Part shown: positions 1-8,787 of the stretch, piece by piece
How positions within the stretch are numbered: the stretch's first letter is position 1
Layout: the number at the start of each line of letters is the position of its first letter
Source of the DNA: DASUBV01 sp035763085
Lineage (GTDB): Bacteria > Actinomycetota > Actinomycetes > Streptosporangiales > Streptosporangiaceae
NCBI GenBank assembly: GCA_035763085.1
Contig: DASUBV010000041.1
Location: forward strand, 1-19,372
Length of the DNA: 19,372 bases
Direction of reading: 5' to 3'
The notes under the pieces: model-generated
Told to the model about the DNA's origin: nothing
The model's input: the letters and a program-made list of their open reading frames with translations, nothing else
Database searches by the model: none
Made by a program: the position numbers and the translations under genes

Positions 1-237
1 GGGCAGCAGCGGCAGCTCGAAGCGCAGCTGCGGGTCATAGGGCCAGTACGGCACCCCGGTGCTGCGGATGATGTCACCCGGCGGCGCGGGGGACTGCGGG
101 TGCTTGCCGATCAGCTCGTCCCGCTCCTGCCGCCACCGCGCCCAGGCTCGCTCGGGATCGGCGTCGGCGCGGACGGCGGCGTACATCTCGGCCACCCGGC
201 GTCGCCAGTCGGCCAGGTCAAGCTCAGCGATGGTCAC
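1..237 (-). CDS. DUF1684 domain protein, N-terminal part (runs off the left edge)
   Basis: The minus strand from a GTG at 237 reads open to the window edge, giving 79 codons. The start has a good ribosome binding site, GGAGGGG, five bases upstream. The reading begins VTIAELDLADWRRRVAEM and contains WRQERDELIGKHPQSP followed by STGVPYWPYDPQLRFELPLLP. The WRxERDxLxxxHPQSP block and the following PYxPYDPxLRFE stretch are the hallmark of the DUF1684 family, whose biochemical role is not established as far as I know. The C-terminal portion is outside the window. It is divergent from the thiolase gene, and the 146 bases between them must hold both promoters. Confidence 0.72.
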   Translation of the reverse strand, partial: MTIAELDLADWRRRVAEMYAAVRADADPERAWARWRQERDELIGKHPQSPAPPGDIIRSTGVPYWPYDPQLRFELPLLP

Positions 238-347
238 GGTGCCCCTCCGGTCAGGACTGCGGCCTGGCAGGCGCCCCGCGGGCGCTCTCGCTGTACCTGC
301 CCCCGGCCCCGCCTCCGCTACCCGGAACGGCCCCGGGCGTGCCCCGG

Positions 348-376
348 TTCACCGCGGCTGAACCGGCGGGTAATGT
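348..376 (+). promoter_or_regulatory. Probable leaderless promoter of the thiolase gene
   Basis: TTCACC (348-353), a 17-base spacer and TAATGT (371-376) form a sigma-70-type promoter. The ATG at 384 begins seven bases after the -10 hexamer, which is where transcription would start, and there is no Shine-Dalgarno sequence before this ATG. This layout matches leaderless transcripts, which are common in actinobacteria. It is inferred from sequence only. Confidence 0.45.
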
Positions 377-383
377 CAGCCAC

Positions 384-1568
384 ATGCCCGCAGTTTTCGC
401 CATTGACGCCTGCCGGACCCCCGTCGGGAAGATCAAGGGCGCCCTCGCCGGCGTCCGTCCCGACCACCTGACCGCCGAGGTACTGAAGGCCCTGCTGCGG
501 CGCAGTCCCTGGCTCGACCCGGCTGCCATTGACGACGTCTGGTGGGGCGCCGCCAACCAGGCCGGGGAGGACAACCGGAACCTGGCCCGGATGGGCGTGC
601 TGCTGGCCGGCCTGCCCGTCGAGGTGCCCGGCGCCACCGTCAACCGGCTGTGCGGGTCGGGCATGGAGGCCATCGCCGCCGCCGCCCGGGCCATCGCCGC
701 CGGGGAGCTGGACATCTGCATCGCCGGCGGGACCGAGTCCATGACCAGGGCCCCGTTCGTGCTGCCGCGCGCGGCCGAGCCGTTCGCCCGCGAGGCCGGG
801 CTGGCGGACACCCGGCTGGGCTGGCGCCTGGTCAGCCCGCTGATGACCGAGATGTACCCGCCGGTCTCGCTGGGCGAGACGGCCGAGAAGGTCGCCGACC
901 GGTACGGCGTCGGCCGGAACAGGCAAGACGAGTTCGCCCTGGCCAGCCATCAGAAGGCGGCCGCTGCGGCAGCCGCCGGCCGGTTCGCTGATGAGCTGGT
1001 GCCGGTGACCGCCCCAGGCGGCGAGGTCACCGCCGACGAGGGCATCAAGCCGCAGCTAACCCTGGCCGAGCTCGCCGCCAGGAGACCCGCATTCCGCAAG
1101 AACGGGACCGTCACCGGCGGCAACTCCTCACCGCTGAACGACGGCGCGGCCGGGGTGCTGCTGATGTCCGAGCAGGCCGCGGCCGCCGCCGGGGCGCAGC
1201 CGCTGGCCCGGTACGCCGGGACCGCCGCCGCCGGGGTGCACCCCGACTACATGGGCATCGGCCCCGTCCCGGCCCTGACCCGGGTGCTGAGCCGGGCCGG
1301 CTGGCAGGTGGATGACCTGGACCTGGTCGAGGTCAACGAGGCTTTCGCGGCCCAGGCCGTGGCCGTGGCCGACGAGCTGAAACTGGACCCGGCCCGGGTC
1401 AACGTGAACGGCGGTGCCATCGCCATCGGCCACCCGCTGGGCTGCTCCGGCGCCCGGATCACCGCCACGCTGCTGCACGAGCGCCGCCGCCGCGGTGCCG
1501 CGCGGGCCGCCGCCAGCATGTGCATTGGCGTCGGGCAGGGCATCGCCACGCTGTGGGAGGCCCCGTGA
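384..1568 (+). CDS. Thiolase family protein (acetyl-CoA acyltransferase / acetyltransferase)
   Basis: A complete 394-residue thiolase, the usual length for the family. It catalyses either thiolytic cleavage of 3-oxoacyl-CoA or condensation of two acyl-CoAs. The acyl-accepting Cys90 lies in NRLCGSGMEA, His350 in GGAIAIGHPLG and the second catalytic Cys380 in MCIGVGQG; the GGTESM motif is also present. The segment around GWRLVSPLM followed by GETAEKVADRYG resembles 3-oxoadipyl-CoA/FadA-type degradative thiolases, but the substrate cannot be decided here. I chose ATG 384 (MPAVFAIDACRTPVGK) because homology begins there; an in-frame upstream ATG at 339 would add 15 unconserved residues. The stop overlaps the next start (GTGA), so it is translationally coupled to the SDR gene, suggesting a shared acyl-CoA or fatty-acid role. 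Confidence 0.92.
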   Translation: MPAVFAIDACRTPVGKIKGALAGVRPDHLTAEVLKALLRRSPWLDPAAIDDVWWGAANQAGEDNRNLARMGVLLAGLPVEVPGATVNRLCGSGMEAIAAAARAIAAGELDICIAGGTESMTRAPFVLPRAAEPFAREAGLADTRLGWRLVSPLMTEMYPPVSLGETAEKVADRYGVGRNRQDEFALASHQKAAAAAAAGRFADELVPVTAPGGEVTADEGIKPQLTLAELAARRPAFRKNGTVTGGNSSPLNDGAAGVLLMSEQAAAAAGAQPLARYAGTAAAGVHPDYMGIGPVPALTRVLSRAGWQVDDLDLVEVNEAFAAQAVAVADELKLDPARVNVNGGAIAIGHPLGCSGARITATLLHERRRRGAARAAASMCIGVGQGIATLWEAP

Positions 1569-2497
1569 GCCCTGATCCGGCGCGGCCGCTGGCGGGCCGT
1601 GTCGCCCTGGTGGCCGGCGCCACCCGCGGCGCCGGGCGGGCGATCGCCGTGGAGCTGGCCAGGGCCGGGGCGATCGTCTACGCCACCGGCCGCAGCAGCC
1701 GCGAGCAGGGCCCCTCCGAGATCGGCCGCCCGGAAACCATCGACGAAACGGGCGAGCTGATGGCGGCCGCAGGCGGGCAGGGACTCGCGCTGCGCGTCGA
1801 TCACCTGGACCCGGCCCAGGTCGCGGCCCTCGCCGACCGGATCGACCGCGAGCACGGCCGCCTGGACCTGCTGGTCAACGACATCTTCGACGGCGGGAAG
1901 TACGGCCAGTTCGGGTCCACGGTCTGGGAGCATGACCTGGACTTCGGGCTGCGCATGCTCCGCCTGGGCATTGACACTCACGCCATCACCAGCCACCACA
2001 TGCTGCCGCTGCTGATCCGCCAGCCGGGCGGCCTGGTGCTGGAGATGACCGACGGGACCGCGGAGTACAACGCCAGCTACCGGTACCGCGAGGGCTTCTA
2101 CTACGACCTGGTCAAGGCCGCGGTGCAGCGGATGACCCTGGCCCAGGCGCACGAGCTGGCGCCGCACCAGGCCGTGGCGGTGGCCGTGACGCCTGGCTGG
2201 ATGCGGTCGGAGGACATGCTGGATTTCTACGGGGTGACCGAGAGCACCTGGCGGGACGCCACCGCGAAGGTGCCGCATTTCTGCATATCCGAGTCGCCGG
2301 CCTACACCGGCCGGGCCGTCGTCGCCCTCGCGGCCGACGCCGGGTTCGCCCGCTGGTCGGGCCAGGTCGTGTCGACCGGGCAGCTGGCCCGCGTCTACGG
2401 ATTCACCGATACCGACGGCACCCAGCCCGACTGCTGGCGGTACGTCGTCGAGGTTCAGGACAAGGACCTGCCGGCCAGCGACGCCGGCTACCGGTAG
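1565..2497 (+). CDS. Short-chain dehydrogenase/reductase (SDR) family oxidoreductase
   Basis: A 310-residue NAD(P)-dependent oxidoreductase starting at GTG 1565 inside the thiolase stop. The Rossmann cofactor motif is AGATRGAGRAIA (G18, G22, G24) and the active-site YxxxK is Tyr180/Lys184 in YYDLVKAA. Two features are atypical. The usual NNAG motif is replaced by VNDIFDGG (Asn105), and the strand normally carrying the catalytic serine reads GLVLEMTDGT, so the Ser of the triad is not obvious. This resembles the long DHRS1-like SDRs. A CPGWMRSE-like segment (TPGWMRSEDML) follows the active site, as expected. The substrate is unknown; coupling to the thiolase suggests an acyl-CoA or hydroxyacyl intermediate, which is inference. 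Confidence 0.87.
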   Translation: MSPDPARPLAGRVALVAGATRGAGRAIAVELARAGAIVYATGRSSREQGPSEIGRPETIDETGELMAAAGGQGLALRVDHLDPAQVAALADRIDREHGRLDLLVNDIFDGGKYGQFGSTVWEHDLDFGLRMLRLGIDTHAITSHHMLPLLIRQPGGLVLEMTDGTAEYNASYRYREGFYYDLVKAAVQRMTLAQAHELAPHQAVAVAVTPGWMRSEDMLDFYGVTESTWRDATAKVPHFCISESPAYTGRAVVALAADAGFARWSGQVVSTGQLARVYGFTDTDGTQPDCWRYVVEVQDKDLPASDAGYR

Positions 2498-2503
2498 CCA
2501 CGC

Positions 2504-2525
2504 GCGGCGCGGCCGGCCGCGCCGC
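2504..2525 (+). terminator. Perfect GC palindrome after the thiolase-SDR pair, possible terminator
   Basis: GCGGCGCGGCC (2504-2514) is followed at once by its exact reverse complement (2515-2525), seven bases after the SDR stop. It could fold into a hairpin whose loop is taken from the centre. There is no T-run, as is common for actinobacterial terminators. GC-rich DNA makes palindromes easier by chance. Confidence 0.38.
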
Positions 2526-2557
2526 TGCGGCAGCCCGCACCATCCAGCGAGGCCCCC

Positions 2558-2585
2558 GTGCCCGGCCCGCCGTGCCCGGCCCGCC
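2558..2585 (+). repeat. 14-bp tandem repeat, two copies
   Basis: GTGCCCGGCCCGCC occurs twice head to tail (2558-2571 and 2572-2585) in the spacer before the aldolase gene. A partial further match (GCCCGGCC) follows. A TAGGCT hexamer at 2606-2611 downstream could be the -10 box of the aldolase promoter, but no convincing -35 was seen. Confidence 0.55.
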
Positions 2586-2660
2586 GCCCGGCCGGCCCGG
2601 CTGGCTAGGCTGGGACAGCGCGCGGTGGCCGCGACCGGCGCGAGAAGCGGGTGATTCCCG

Positions 2661-3548
2661 GTGAACCAGGACCAGCTGCGCAAGATGCGCTCGGGCGCTG
2701 GCTTTATCGCCGCCCTGGACCAGAGCGGCGGCAGCACGCCGGGCGCCCTGGCGGCCTACGGCATCGATGCCAGCCAGTACTCCGGCGATGCGCAGATGCT
2801 CGGCCGCATGCACGAGATGCGGACCCGGATCATGACCAGCCCCAGTTTCGGCGGCGACCGCATCCTGGCCGCGATCTTGTTCGAGAACACCATGGACCGC
2901 CAGGTCGAGGGCCGCGCCACCACCGACTACCTGTGGTCGGTCAGGCAGGTCGTGCCGTTCCTGAAGATCGACAAGGGGCTGGCCGCCGAGGCCGCCGGAG
3001 TCCAGCTCATGAAGCCCATCCCCGGCCTGAGCGAGCTGCTGGACCGCGGTGCCGCCAGCGGCGTGCTGGGCACCAAGATGCGCTCGGTGATCAAGCTGGC
3101 CGACCCGGATGGCATCGCGGCGATCGTCGGCCAGCAGTTCGAGATCGGCGCGCAGGTCCTCAGCTCCGGGCTGATCCCGATCCTGGAGCCGGAGATCTCC
3201 ATCTCCAGCCCGCAGAAGGCCGCGGCGGAAAAGCTGCTCCGCGCCGCGATCGAGGCGCACCTGGCCGGGCTCGGGCCCGGCCGCCAGGTCATGCTGAAGC
3301 TGACGCTGCCCGAGGAGGACGGCTTCTACGGGCCGCTGGCCGCGCACCCGGCAGTGCTGCGGGTGGTGGCCCTGTCCGGCGGCTACAGCCGGGCGGAAGC
3401 ATGCCGGCGGCTGGCCCGCAACCACGGCATCATCGCCAGCTTCTCCCGCGCGCTGACCGAGGGGCTGCAGGTCAGCCAGAGCGACGCGGAGTTTAATGCT
3501 CAGCTCGACCGCGCGATCGCCGAGATCTACGCCGCCTCCGTGACCTGA
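2661..3548 (+). CDS. fda: Class I fructose-bisphosphate aldolase
   Basis: A complete 295-residue class I aldolase, of the length seen in the bacterial Fda family (Staphylococcus type). It cleaves fructose 1,6-bisphosphate to dihydroxyacetone phosphate and glyceraldehyde 3-phosphate through a Schiff base, without metal. The N-terminus GFIAALDQSGGSTPGAL is diagnostic. FLKIDKGL and the Schiff-base lysine Lys213 in VMLKLTLPE are present, and IPILEPEIS supplies the conserved acidic strand. The GTG at 2661 is chosen because homology begins at NQDQLRKM; another GTG at 2651 is in a different frame. The ribosome binding site is weak. It is monocistronic and converges on the lipoprotein gene with only 15 bases between stops. 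Confidence 0.94.
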   Translation: MNQDQLRKMRSGAGFIAALDQSGGSTPGALAAYGIDASQYSGDAQMLGRMHEMRTRIMTSPSFGGDRILAAILFENTMDRQVEGRATTDYLWSVRQVVPFLKIDKGLAAEAAGVQLMKPIPGLSELLDRGAASGVLGTKMRSVIKLADPDGIAAIVGQQFEIGAQVLSSGLIPILEPEISISSPQKAAAEKLLRAAIEAHLAGLGPGRQVMLKLTLPEEDGFYGPLAAHPAVLRVVALSGGYSRAEACRRLARNHGIIASFSRALTEGLQVSQSDAEFNAQLDRAIAEIYAASVT

Positions 3549-3563
3549 CCCCGGTCAGCTCCG

Positions 3564-4997
3564 CTAGGCACCGGACACGGCGACGACGCCGTGCATGGTG
3601 CCGAGCAGGACCAGCCCGCCCGACAGCGACGGCGATGCGAAGTGCGGCAGCGCCGAGCCGACGCTGACCTGCGCGCGCACCCGGCCGGTGGCCGGGCTCA
3701 GCTCATACAGGCGGCCGGCGTCCCAGTCGGCCACCCACACCGCGCCGCCGCCCACCGCCGGCGACCCGCTGGCGGACGCCGGCCCGCGCCACAGCACCCG
3801 GATGTGCCCGCCCGCCACGCTGACCGCCGTCGGGCCGGTGCCGAAGCACGGCACGTACACCGTTGACCCGGTCACCGCCGCGCCGCCGAACGCGTTGCAG
3901 ACCTGGCCGTCGGCCAGCTGGCCGCCGACCCCGCCCAGGTTCCGCGCGTTCAGCAGGTAGCCGAGACCGCTCTTGCCGACCTGCAGGATCTGCCCGCCCG
4001 GCAGCAGCGCCGGGGACATCGAGCCCAGGTCGAGGTCGGCGGCGTTGTCCTGCGGCCACCGCGACGGCGCGAAGACGCTGGTGCGGCGCAGCTTCGGGGA
4101 CAGCGCGATGACCGAGTCGCTCCCGTCGAACGGCGGCTGCGTGGCCGCGCCGTTCCCCGCCGACACATACACCGTGCCGTCCGGGCCGATCACCGGGCCG
4201 CCCGGCGCCCAGATGCCGGCCCGCCGGCTAGTCGGCACTACATACGACAGCAGCGGCCCGTGCCCGCTGGCCGGGGCGGCCACGACCGAGCCGCGGTAGG
4301 GCCCGCAGTCGCCGAAGTGGCCGCCGAAGGGGATGTAGATCCGGCCCGAGCCCAGCGCCAGCGCGCCGCGCTGCTGGTCGTAAGCGGGCTGGCCGTCCGG
4401 CGCGGGGATGTCACGGCGCCAGGCGACCGTCCCGTCCGCTACCCGGATCCCGGCCAGCACCTTCCGGCCCCCGGTCGTCTCGGCCACCGCGTAGACCAGC
4501 TTGGTCGCCGGGTCGTACACCGGCGTGCCGGTGATGCCGAGCGGGCTGATGTTGCCGCACGGCTGGTCGGACAGCGGCACCGCGCGGCCCGAGGCGACCT
4601 GGGCGCGCCACAGCACCCGGCCGGTCGCCCGGCTGAGCCCGGCGACCTGGTTGGACTCGGTCGCGGCGATGACCGTGCCGCCGATGACCAGCGGCTGCCC
4701 GTAGACGGCGGCGCCGAGCGGCCGGGTCCAGGCGACGCGCAGCGGGCCGGCCGCGGGCAGCCCGGCGACGGTCCCGGTGCGCGCAGCGTTGGCGTGGTAG
4801 GCCGGCCAGTCCGCAGCGGCGGGCCCGGGCGAGGCCGGCGGGGCAGAGGGCGCCGCCCCGGTCGCCGGGCCAGACGAGGATGGTGGCGGCGACGGGGTCC
4901 GGGCCGGGGCGCTGCCGCCGCAGGCGGCCAGCAGGACCGGGAGGGCGGCCAGGATCGGCACGGCGAGCGGCGTGACCCGGTGGTGACGCGCGGTCAT
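3564..4997 (-). CDS. PQQ-type beta-propeller lipoprotein
   Basis: A 477-residue predicted exported lipoprotein read from ATG 4997. The N-terminus has basic residues, a hydrophobic stretch and the lipobox LLAAC with Cys26 as lipid anchor. A low-complexity Pro/Ser/Ala linker (about residues 30-70) follows, then a propeller. Blades are visible as PQQ/YVTN-like repeats, for example ATESNQVAGLSRATGRVLWR and KVLAGIRVADGTVAWRR. Such proteins are often named BamB-like or outer membrane protein assembly proteins, but in a Gram-positive host a scaffold or binding role on the outer membrane face is more likely. Enzyme activity is not supported. The open frame extends further upstream to 5519, but the lipoprotein signal fixes the start. 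It is divergent from the phosphatidyltransferase. Confidence 0.85.
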   Translation of the reverse strand: MTARHHRVTPLAVPILAALPVLLAACGGSAPARTPSPPPSSSGPATGAAPSAPPASPGPAAADWPAYHANAARTGTVAGLPAAGPLRVAWTRPLGAAVYGQPLVIGGTVIAATESNQVAGLSRATGRVLWRAQVASGRAVPLSDQPCGNISPLGITGTPVYDPATKLVYAVAETTGGRKVLAGIRVADGTVAWRRDIPAPDGQPAYDQQRGALALGSGRIYIPFGGHFGDCGPYRGSVVAAPASGHGPLLSYVVPTSRRAGIWAPGGPVIGPDGTVYVSAGNGAATQPPFDGSDSVIALSPKLRRTSVFAPSRWPQDNAADLDLGSMSPALLPGGQILQVGKSGLGYLLNARNLGGVGGQLADGQVCNAFGGAAVTGSTVYVPCFGTGPTAVSVAGGHIRVLWRGPASASGSPAVGGGAVWVADWDAGRLYELSPATGRVRAQVSVGSALPHFASPSLSGGLVLLGTMHGVVAVSGA

Positions 4998-5079
4998 GGT
5001 GCCAGTGTGCCGTACGACAGGCGGCCGGAAGCCGAAGTTGCCGGGGCGGTAACCTTCCATCAGGCGGGTGAGAGGGCCG

Positions 5080-5781
5080 ATGAGCATGCAGTCAGGCCGG
5101 ATGGCCGAGGCCGCGGGGGCAGCAGATCCGGACCCGATGGGCCGGGTCTGGACCATCCCGAACGCCATCAGCGTGGCGCGCCTGGCCGGCGTCCCGGTCT
5201 TTGTCTGGCTGGTCCTGGGGCCGCGCAGCTCGACCGCGGACTGGTGGGCGGTCGGCATCCTGATCGCGTCGGGGCTGTCGGACTGGCTGGACGGCAAGAT
5301 CGCCCGGGCGCTGGGCCAGCAGAGCCGCCTGGGGCAGGTGCTCGACCCGGCCGCCGACCGGCTGTACATCGTTGCCACGATCATCGCCCTGGCTGTGCGG
5401 GCGATCATCCCGTGGTGGGTGGTGATCGTGCTGGCCGCCCGCGAGCTGGTGATGGGCGTGGTGCTGCTGCGGCTGCGCCGGTCAGGGTGGGGCCCGCTGC
5501 AGGTGAGCTTCGTCGGCAAGGCGGCGACGCTGGTGCTGCTGTACGCCTTCCCGCTGCTGTTCCTGGGCGCGCACCCGTCGAGTTATGCCGAGGCGGCGCG
5601 GGTGATCGGTTGGGCGTGCGTTATCTGGGGAAGTGCCCTGTACTGGTGCGCGGCCATGCTCTACATCATCCAGGCCCGGCGGCTGCTGGCAGCCGGGCCG
5701 CCGCCGGCCCCGGCGATGACCGCGCAGGACTCGCAGAACTCGCCGGCCTCGCAGACCGAAGGGAGCACAGCCCAGCCGTGA
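5080..5781 (+). CDS. CDP-alcohol phosphatidyltransferase family protein
   Basis: A 233-residue integral membrane enzyme of the CDP-alcohol phosphatidyltransferase superfamily (PgsA/PgsA2/cardiolipin-synthase-like), which moves a phosphatidyl group from CDP-diacylglycerol to an alcohol. The full signature D-x2-DG-x2-AR-x8-G-x3-D-x3-D is present as Asp68, Asp71, Gly72, Ala75, Arg76, Gly85, Asp89 and Asp93. Several membrane segments follow, with a disordered Ala/Pro/Ser-rich C-terminal tail. ATG 5080 is preferred because GAGAGGG lies just upstream; GTG 5068 and ATG 5086 are alternatives. The alcohol acceptor cannot be read from the sequence. The stop overlaps the next start (GTGA). The same pairing with a guanylyltransferase-like gene occurs in Streptomyces. 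Confidence 0.9.
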   Translation: MSMQSGRMAEAAGAADPDPMGRVWTIPNAISVARLAGVPVFVWLVLGPRSSTADWWAVGILIASGLSDWLDGKIARALGQQSRLGQVLDPAADRLYIVATIIALAVRAIIPWWVVIVLAARELVMGVVLLRLRRSGWGPLQVSFVGKAATLVLLYAFPLLFLGAHPSSYAEAARVIGWACVIWGSALYWCAAMLYIIQARRLLAAGPPPAPAMTAQDSQNSPASQTEGSTAQP

Positions 5782-8276
5782 AGGCAGTGGTAATGGCGGG
5801 CGGCGAGGGAACCCGGCTGCGCCCTATGACCGCCAACCAGCCCAAGCCGATGCTGCCCGTCGTGAACCGGCCGATCATGGAGCACGTGCTGCGGCTGCTG
5901 CGCCTGCACGGCTTCGACGAGACCGTCGTCACCGTCCAGTTCCTGGCCCCCCTGGTGCGCAACTACTTCGGGGACGGCGATGACTTCGGCATGCGCCTGC
6001 AGTACGCCACCGAGGAGACGCCGCTGGGCACGGCCGGCAGCGTCAAGAACGCCCAGGACGCGCTGCGCGAGGAGCCGTTCCTGGTGATCTCCGGCGACGC
6101 GCTCACCGACATCGACCTGACCCAGCTCATCTCCTTCCACAAGGACAGCGGCGCGCTGGTCACGGTGGCGCTGACCCGGGTGCCCGACCCGCTGGAGTTC
6201 GGGATCATCATCGTCGACGACGACGGCCGCATTCAGCGCTTCCTGGAGAAGCCGACCTGGGGCCAGGTGTTCTCCGACACGGTGAACACCGGCATCTACG
6301 TGATGCAGCCCGAGGTGCTGGACGAGGTGCCGGCCGGGGAGCTGGTGGACTGGTCCGGCGATGTGTTCCCGCGGCTGCTGGAGCGCGGCGCCCCGCTGTA
6401 CGGCTGGATCGCCGACGGCTACTGGGAGGACGTGGGCACGCACGCCAGCTACCTGAAGGCGCAGGCCGACGTGCTGTCGCGGCGGGTGCGCGCCGACATC
6501 GACGGGTTCGAGGTGTCGCCGGGCGTGTGGGTCGCCGAGGGCGCCGAGGTCGACCCCGACGCGATCCTGTCCGGCCCGGTCTTCGTCGGCGACTACGCCA
6601 AGATCGAGGCCGGCGCGCAGCTGCGCGAGTTCACCGTGGTCGGCAGCAACGTGATCGTCAAGGAAGGCGCGTTCCTGCACCGCGCGGTGGTGCACAACAA
6701 CGTCTACGTGGGCCGCGGGGTAACGCTGCGCGGCTGCGTGGTGGGCAAGAAGACCGACGTGATGGGCGCGGCCCGGATCGAGGAGGGCGCCGTCGTCGGC
6801 GACGAGTGCGTCATCGAGCCGGACGCCTACCTGTCGGCCGGGGTGAAGGTCTACCCGTTCAAGACGATCGAGGCCGGCGCGGTGGTCAACACCAGCGTGA
6901 TCTGGGAGTCCCGCGGGCAGCGCTCGCTGTTCGGCCCGCACGGGGTGTCCGGCATGGTCAACGTGGAGATCACCCCGGAGCTGTGCGTCCGGCTGGCCAG
7001 CGCCTACGCCACGACCCTGCGCAAGGGCAGCGCGGTCACCACCTCGCGCGACGTCTCCCGCGCCGCCCGCGCGCTCAAGCGCGCCGTGCACGGCGCGCTG
7101 AACGCCAGCGCGATCAACGTGGTGGACCTGGAGGCCCAGCCGCTGCCGGTGGCCCGCTACGAGACCGCGCGCGGCGGGTGCAGCGGCGGGATCGCCCTGC
7201 GCACCACGCCCGGCGACCCGGAGTCGATCGACATCATCTTCCTGGATGCCAACGGCGCCGACATCTCCCAGGCGGTGCAGCGCAAGGTGGAGCGGGTCTA
7301 CTCGCGCCAGGAGTTCCGGCGGGCCTTCCCCGGCGAGATCGCCGGGCTGACCTACCCGCCGCGGGTGGTCGAGTCCTACACCGACGAGCTGCTGCGCCGG
7401 ATCGACATGACGGGCGTGCCGGAGGCCGGCCTGAAGGTGGTGGCCGACTGCGCCGGCGGCACCGCCTCGCTGGTGCTGCCCGGCCTGCTCGGGCGCATCG
7501 GCGTCGACGTGCTCACGGTGAACAACCGGCTGGATGAGTCGGCGCCGGTGCAGTCGCTCGCGCAGACCCGCGCCGGGCTGCAGCGGCTGGCCGAGCTGGT
7601 GTCGTCGGCGCGAGCCGCGTTCGGAGTCCGCTTTGACCCCGTCGGCGAGCGGCTCACCCTGGTCGATGACACCGGCGCCCTGGTCAGTGATGACCGGGCG
7701 CTGCTGGTCGTGCTGGACCTGATCGCGGCCGAGCGGCGGGCCGGCCGCGCGGCGCTGCCGGTGACGACGACCCGGGTAGCCGAGCAGGTCAGCCGGTTCC
7801 ACGGGGTGCAGATCGACTGGACGCCCACGTCGCTGCACGGGCTGTACGAGGCGGCGGCCGGGGACGACGTGATCTTCGCGGCGGACGGGCGCGGCGGCTT
7901 CGTGATGCCGGAGTTCTCCCGCTCCATCGACGGGGTGGCGGCGTTCGCGCGGCTGCTCGGCCTGGTGGCCAGGGCCCGGCTGACGCTCAGCCAGATCGAG
8001 GGCCGGATCCCGGACGTGCACTTGCTCAAGCGGTCGATCCCCACCCCGTGGGCCGCCAAGGGGATGGTCATGCGAACGGTCGTGGAGGCCGCCGGCGACC
8101 GTAGTCTGGATACGACCGACGGCGTGCGCGTGGTCGAGCCGGACCGGGGCTGGATCCTGGTGCTGCCCGACCCGGCGGACGCGGTGACGCACCTGTGGGC
8201 GGAGGGTGATGACGCGGACGAGGCCGCGGCGCTGCTGGATGAATGGGCGGCGGTTGTGGAGCGAGCCGGGCAGTAG
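5778..8276 (+). CDS. Mannose-1-phosphate guanylyltransferase-like protein with degenerate phosphomannomutase domain
   Basis: An 832-residue protein starting at GTG 5778. Residues 1-240 form a nucleotidyltransferase: VVMAGGEGTRLRPMT at the N-terminus, the FLEKP sugar-phosphate motif at Glu157 and VNTGIYVM. Residues of about 255-375 are left-handed beta-helix hexapeptide repeats (for example VVGSNVIVKEGAFLHRAVV). The rest aligns with phosphohexomutases. The likely product is GDP-mannose or a similar NDP-sugar. The mutase half has lost its catalytic loops: the phosphoserine loop reads RTTPGDP (475-481), the metal loop DPVGER (620-625) replaces DGDGDR, and the phosphate loop LPDPADA (796-802) replaces RPSGTEP. 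The mutase domain is therefore probably structural or regulatory. It is cotranscribed with the phosphatidyltransferase, suggesting envelope glycolipid or glycan synthesis (inference). Confidence 0.88.
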   Translation: MKAVVMAGGEGTRLRPMTANQPKPMLPVVNRPIMEHVLRLLRLHGFDETVVTVQFLAPLVRNYFGDGDDFGMRLQYATEETPLGTAGSVKNAQDALREEPFLVISGDALTDIDLTQLISFHKDSGALVTVALTRVPDPLEFGIIIVDDDGRIQRFLEKPTWGQVFSDTVNTGIYVMQPEVLDEVPAGELVDWSGDVFPRLLERGAPLYGWIADGYWEDVGTHASYLKAQADVLSRRVRADIDGFEVSPGVWVAEGAEVDPDAILSGPVFVGDYAKIEAGAQLREFTVVGSNVIVKEGAFLHRAVVHNNVYVGRGVTLRGCVVGKKTDVMGAARIEEGAVVGDECVIEPDAYLSAGVKVYPFKTIEAGAVVNTSVIWESRGQRSLFGPHGVSGMVNVEITPELCVRLASAYATTLRKGSAVTTSRDVSRAARALKRAVHGALNASAINVVDLEAQPLPVARYETARGGCSGGIALRTTPGDPESIDIIFLDANGADISQAVQRKVERVYSRQEFRRAFPGEIAGLTYPPRVVESYTDELLRRIDMTGVPEAGLKVVADCAGGTASLVLPGLLGRIGVDVLTVNNRLDESAPVQSLAQTRAGLQRLAELVSSARAAFGVRFDPVGERLTLVDDTGALVSDDRALLVVLDLIAAERRAGRAALPVTTTRVAEQVSRFHGVQIDWTPTSLHGLYEAAAGDDVIFAADGRGGFVMPEFSRSIDGVAAFARLLGLVARARLTLSQIEGRIPDVHLLKRSIPTPWAAKGMVMRTVVEAAGDRSLDTTDGVRVVEPDRGWILVLPDPADAVTHLWAEGDDADEAAALLDEWAAVVERAGQ

Positions 8277-8787
8277 CGCGCGCTCGCGGGTACGCTCGGG
8301 GGTGCTTTGCTCGCTCGCCGGCGGGGCGCCAGGTGGCGCCTTCCCTGGTCGCTCCGCTCCGCAGCCCGGGCGGCGCCGCGCCGCGATGGCTTACTCGCCC
8401 GCTGTCAGCGGTGGACGTGGGGGCATGCCGGCATGAGAGAATCGCGATCGTCGCTTTGTTGTCAGCGGCGTGATGCTCATGCGTCGCCGAAGTGGCGCAT
8501 TCGTGGGTGGCGGAGGTGCGGCCAGGATGTGGCGGAGGCGTCGTGACAGGGGCCGAGGGGGCTCAGGACGGCCGGATGCGGCCGCCCAGCCCGCGCCGGC
8601 CACCGGATCACGGGATGCTTCCGGCGGGCGCGGCTCCTGGGCCTCGGTACGCGCGTGGCGCATGGACCGCCGCGGCACACCGCAGGTAGCGTGGAGCCCG
8701 CCGTCAGAGCTCGCGCGCAGCCCCGCCGGGGCAGGCGCGGTGCCGACGGGGGTCGGCGGTCCGATACACGGGAGGCCAGGGCAGCAG
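8277..8787. other. 511-bp gap without a convincing gene
   Basis: No reading frame here has protein-like composition; the frame joined to the FHA gene is Arg/Gly-rich noise. Visible structure: a hairpin GGCGCC-AGGT-GGCGCC at 8325-8340 (possible weak terminator for the upstream gene), a 12-base palindrome CATGCCGGCATG at 8424-8435, and a GTG at 8543 with GGAGG four bases upstream that opens only a 48-codon proline-rich frame ending at 8689. The gap should hold the promoter and leader of the FHA operon. I could not pick a reliable promoter. Confidence 0.5.
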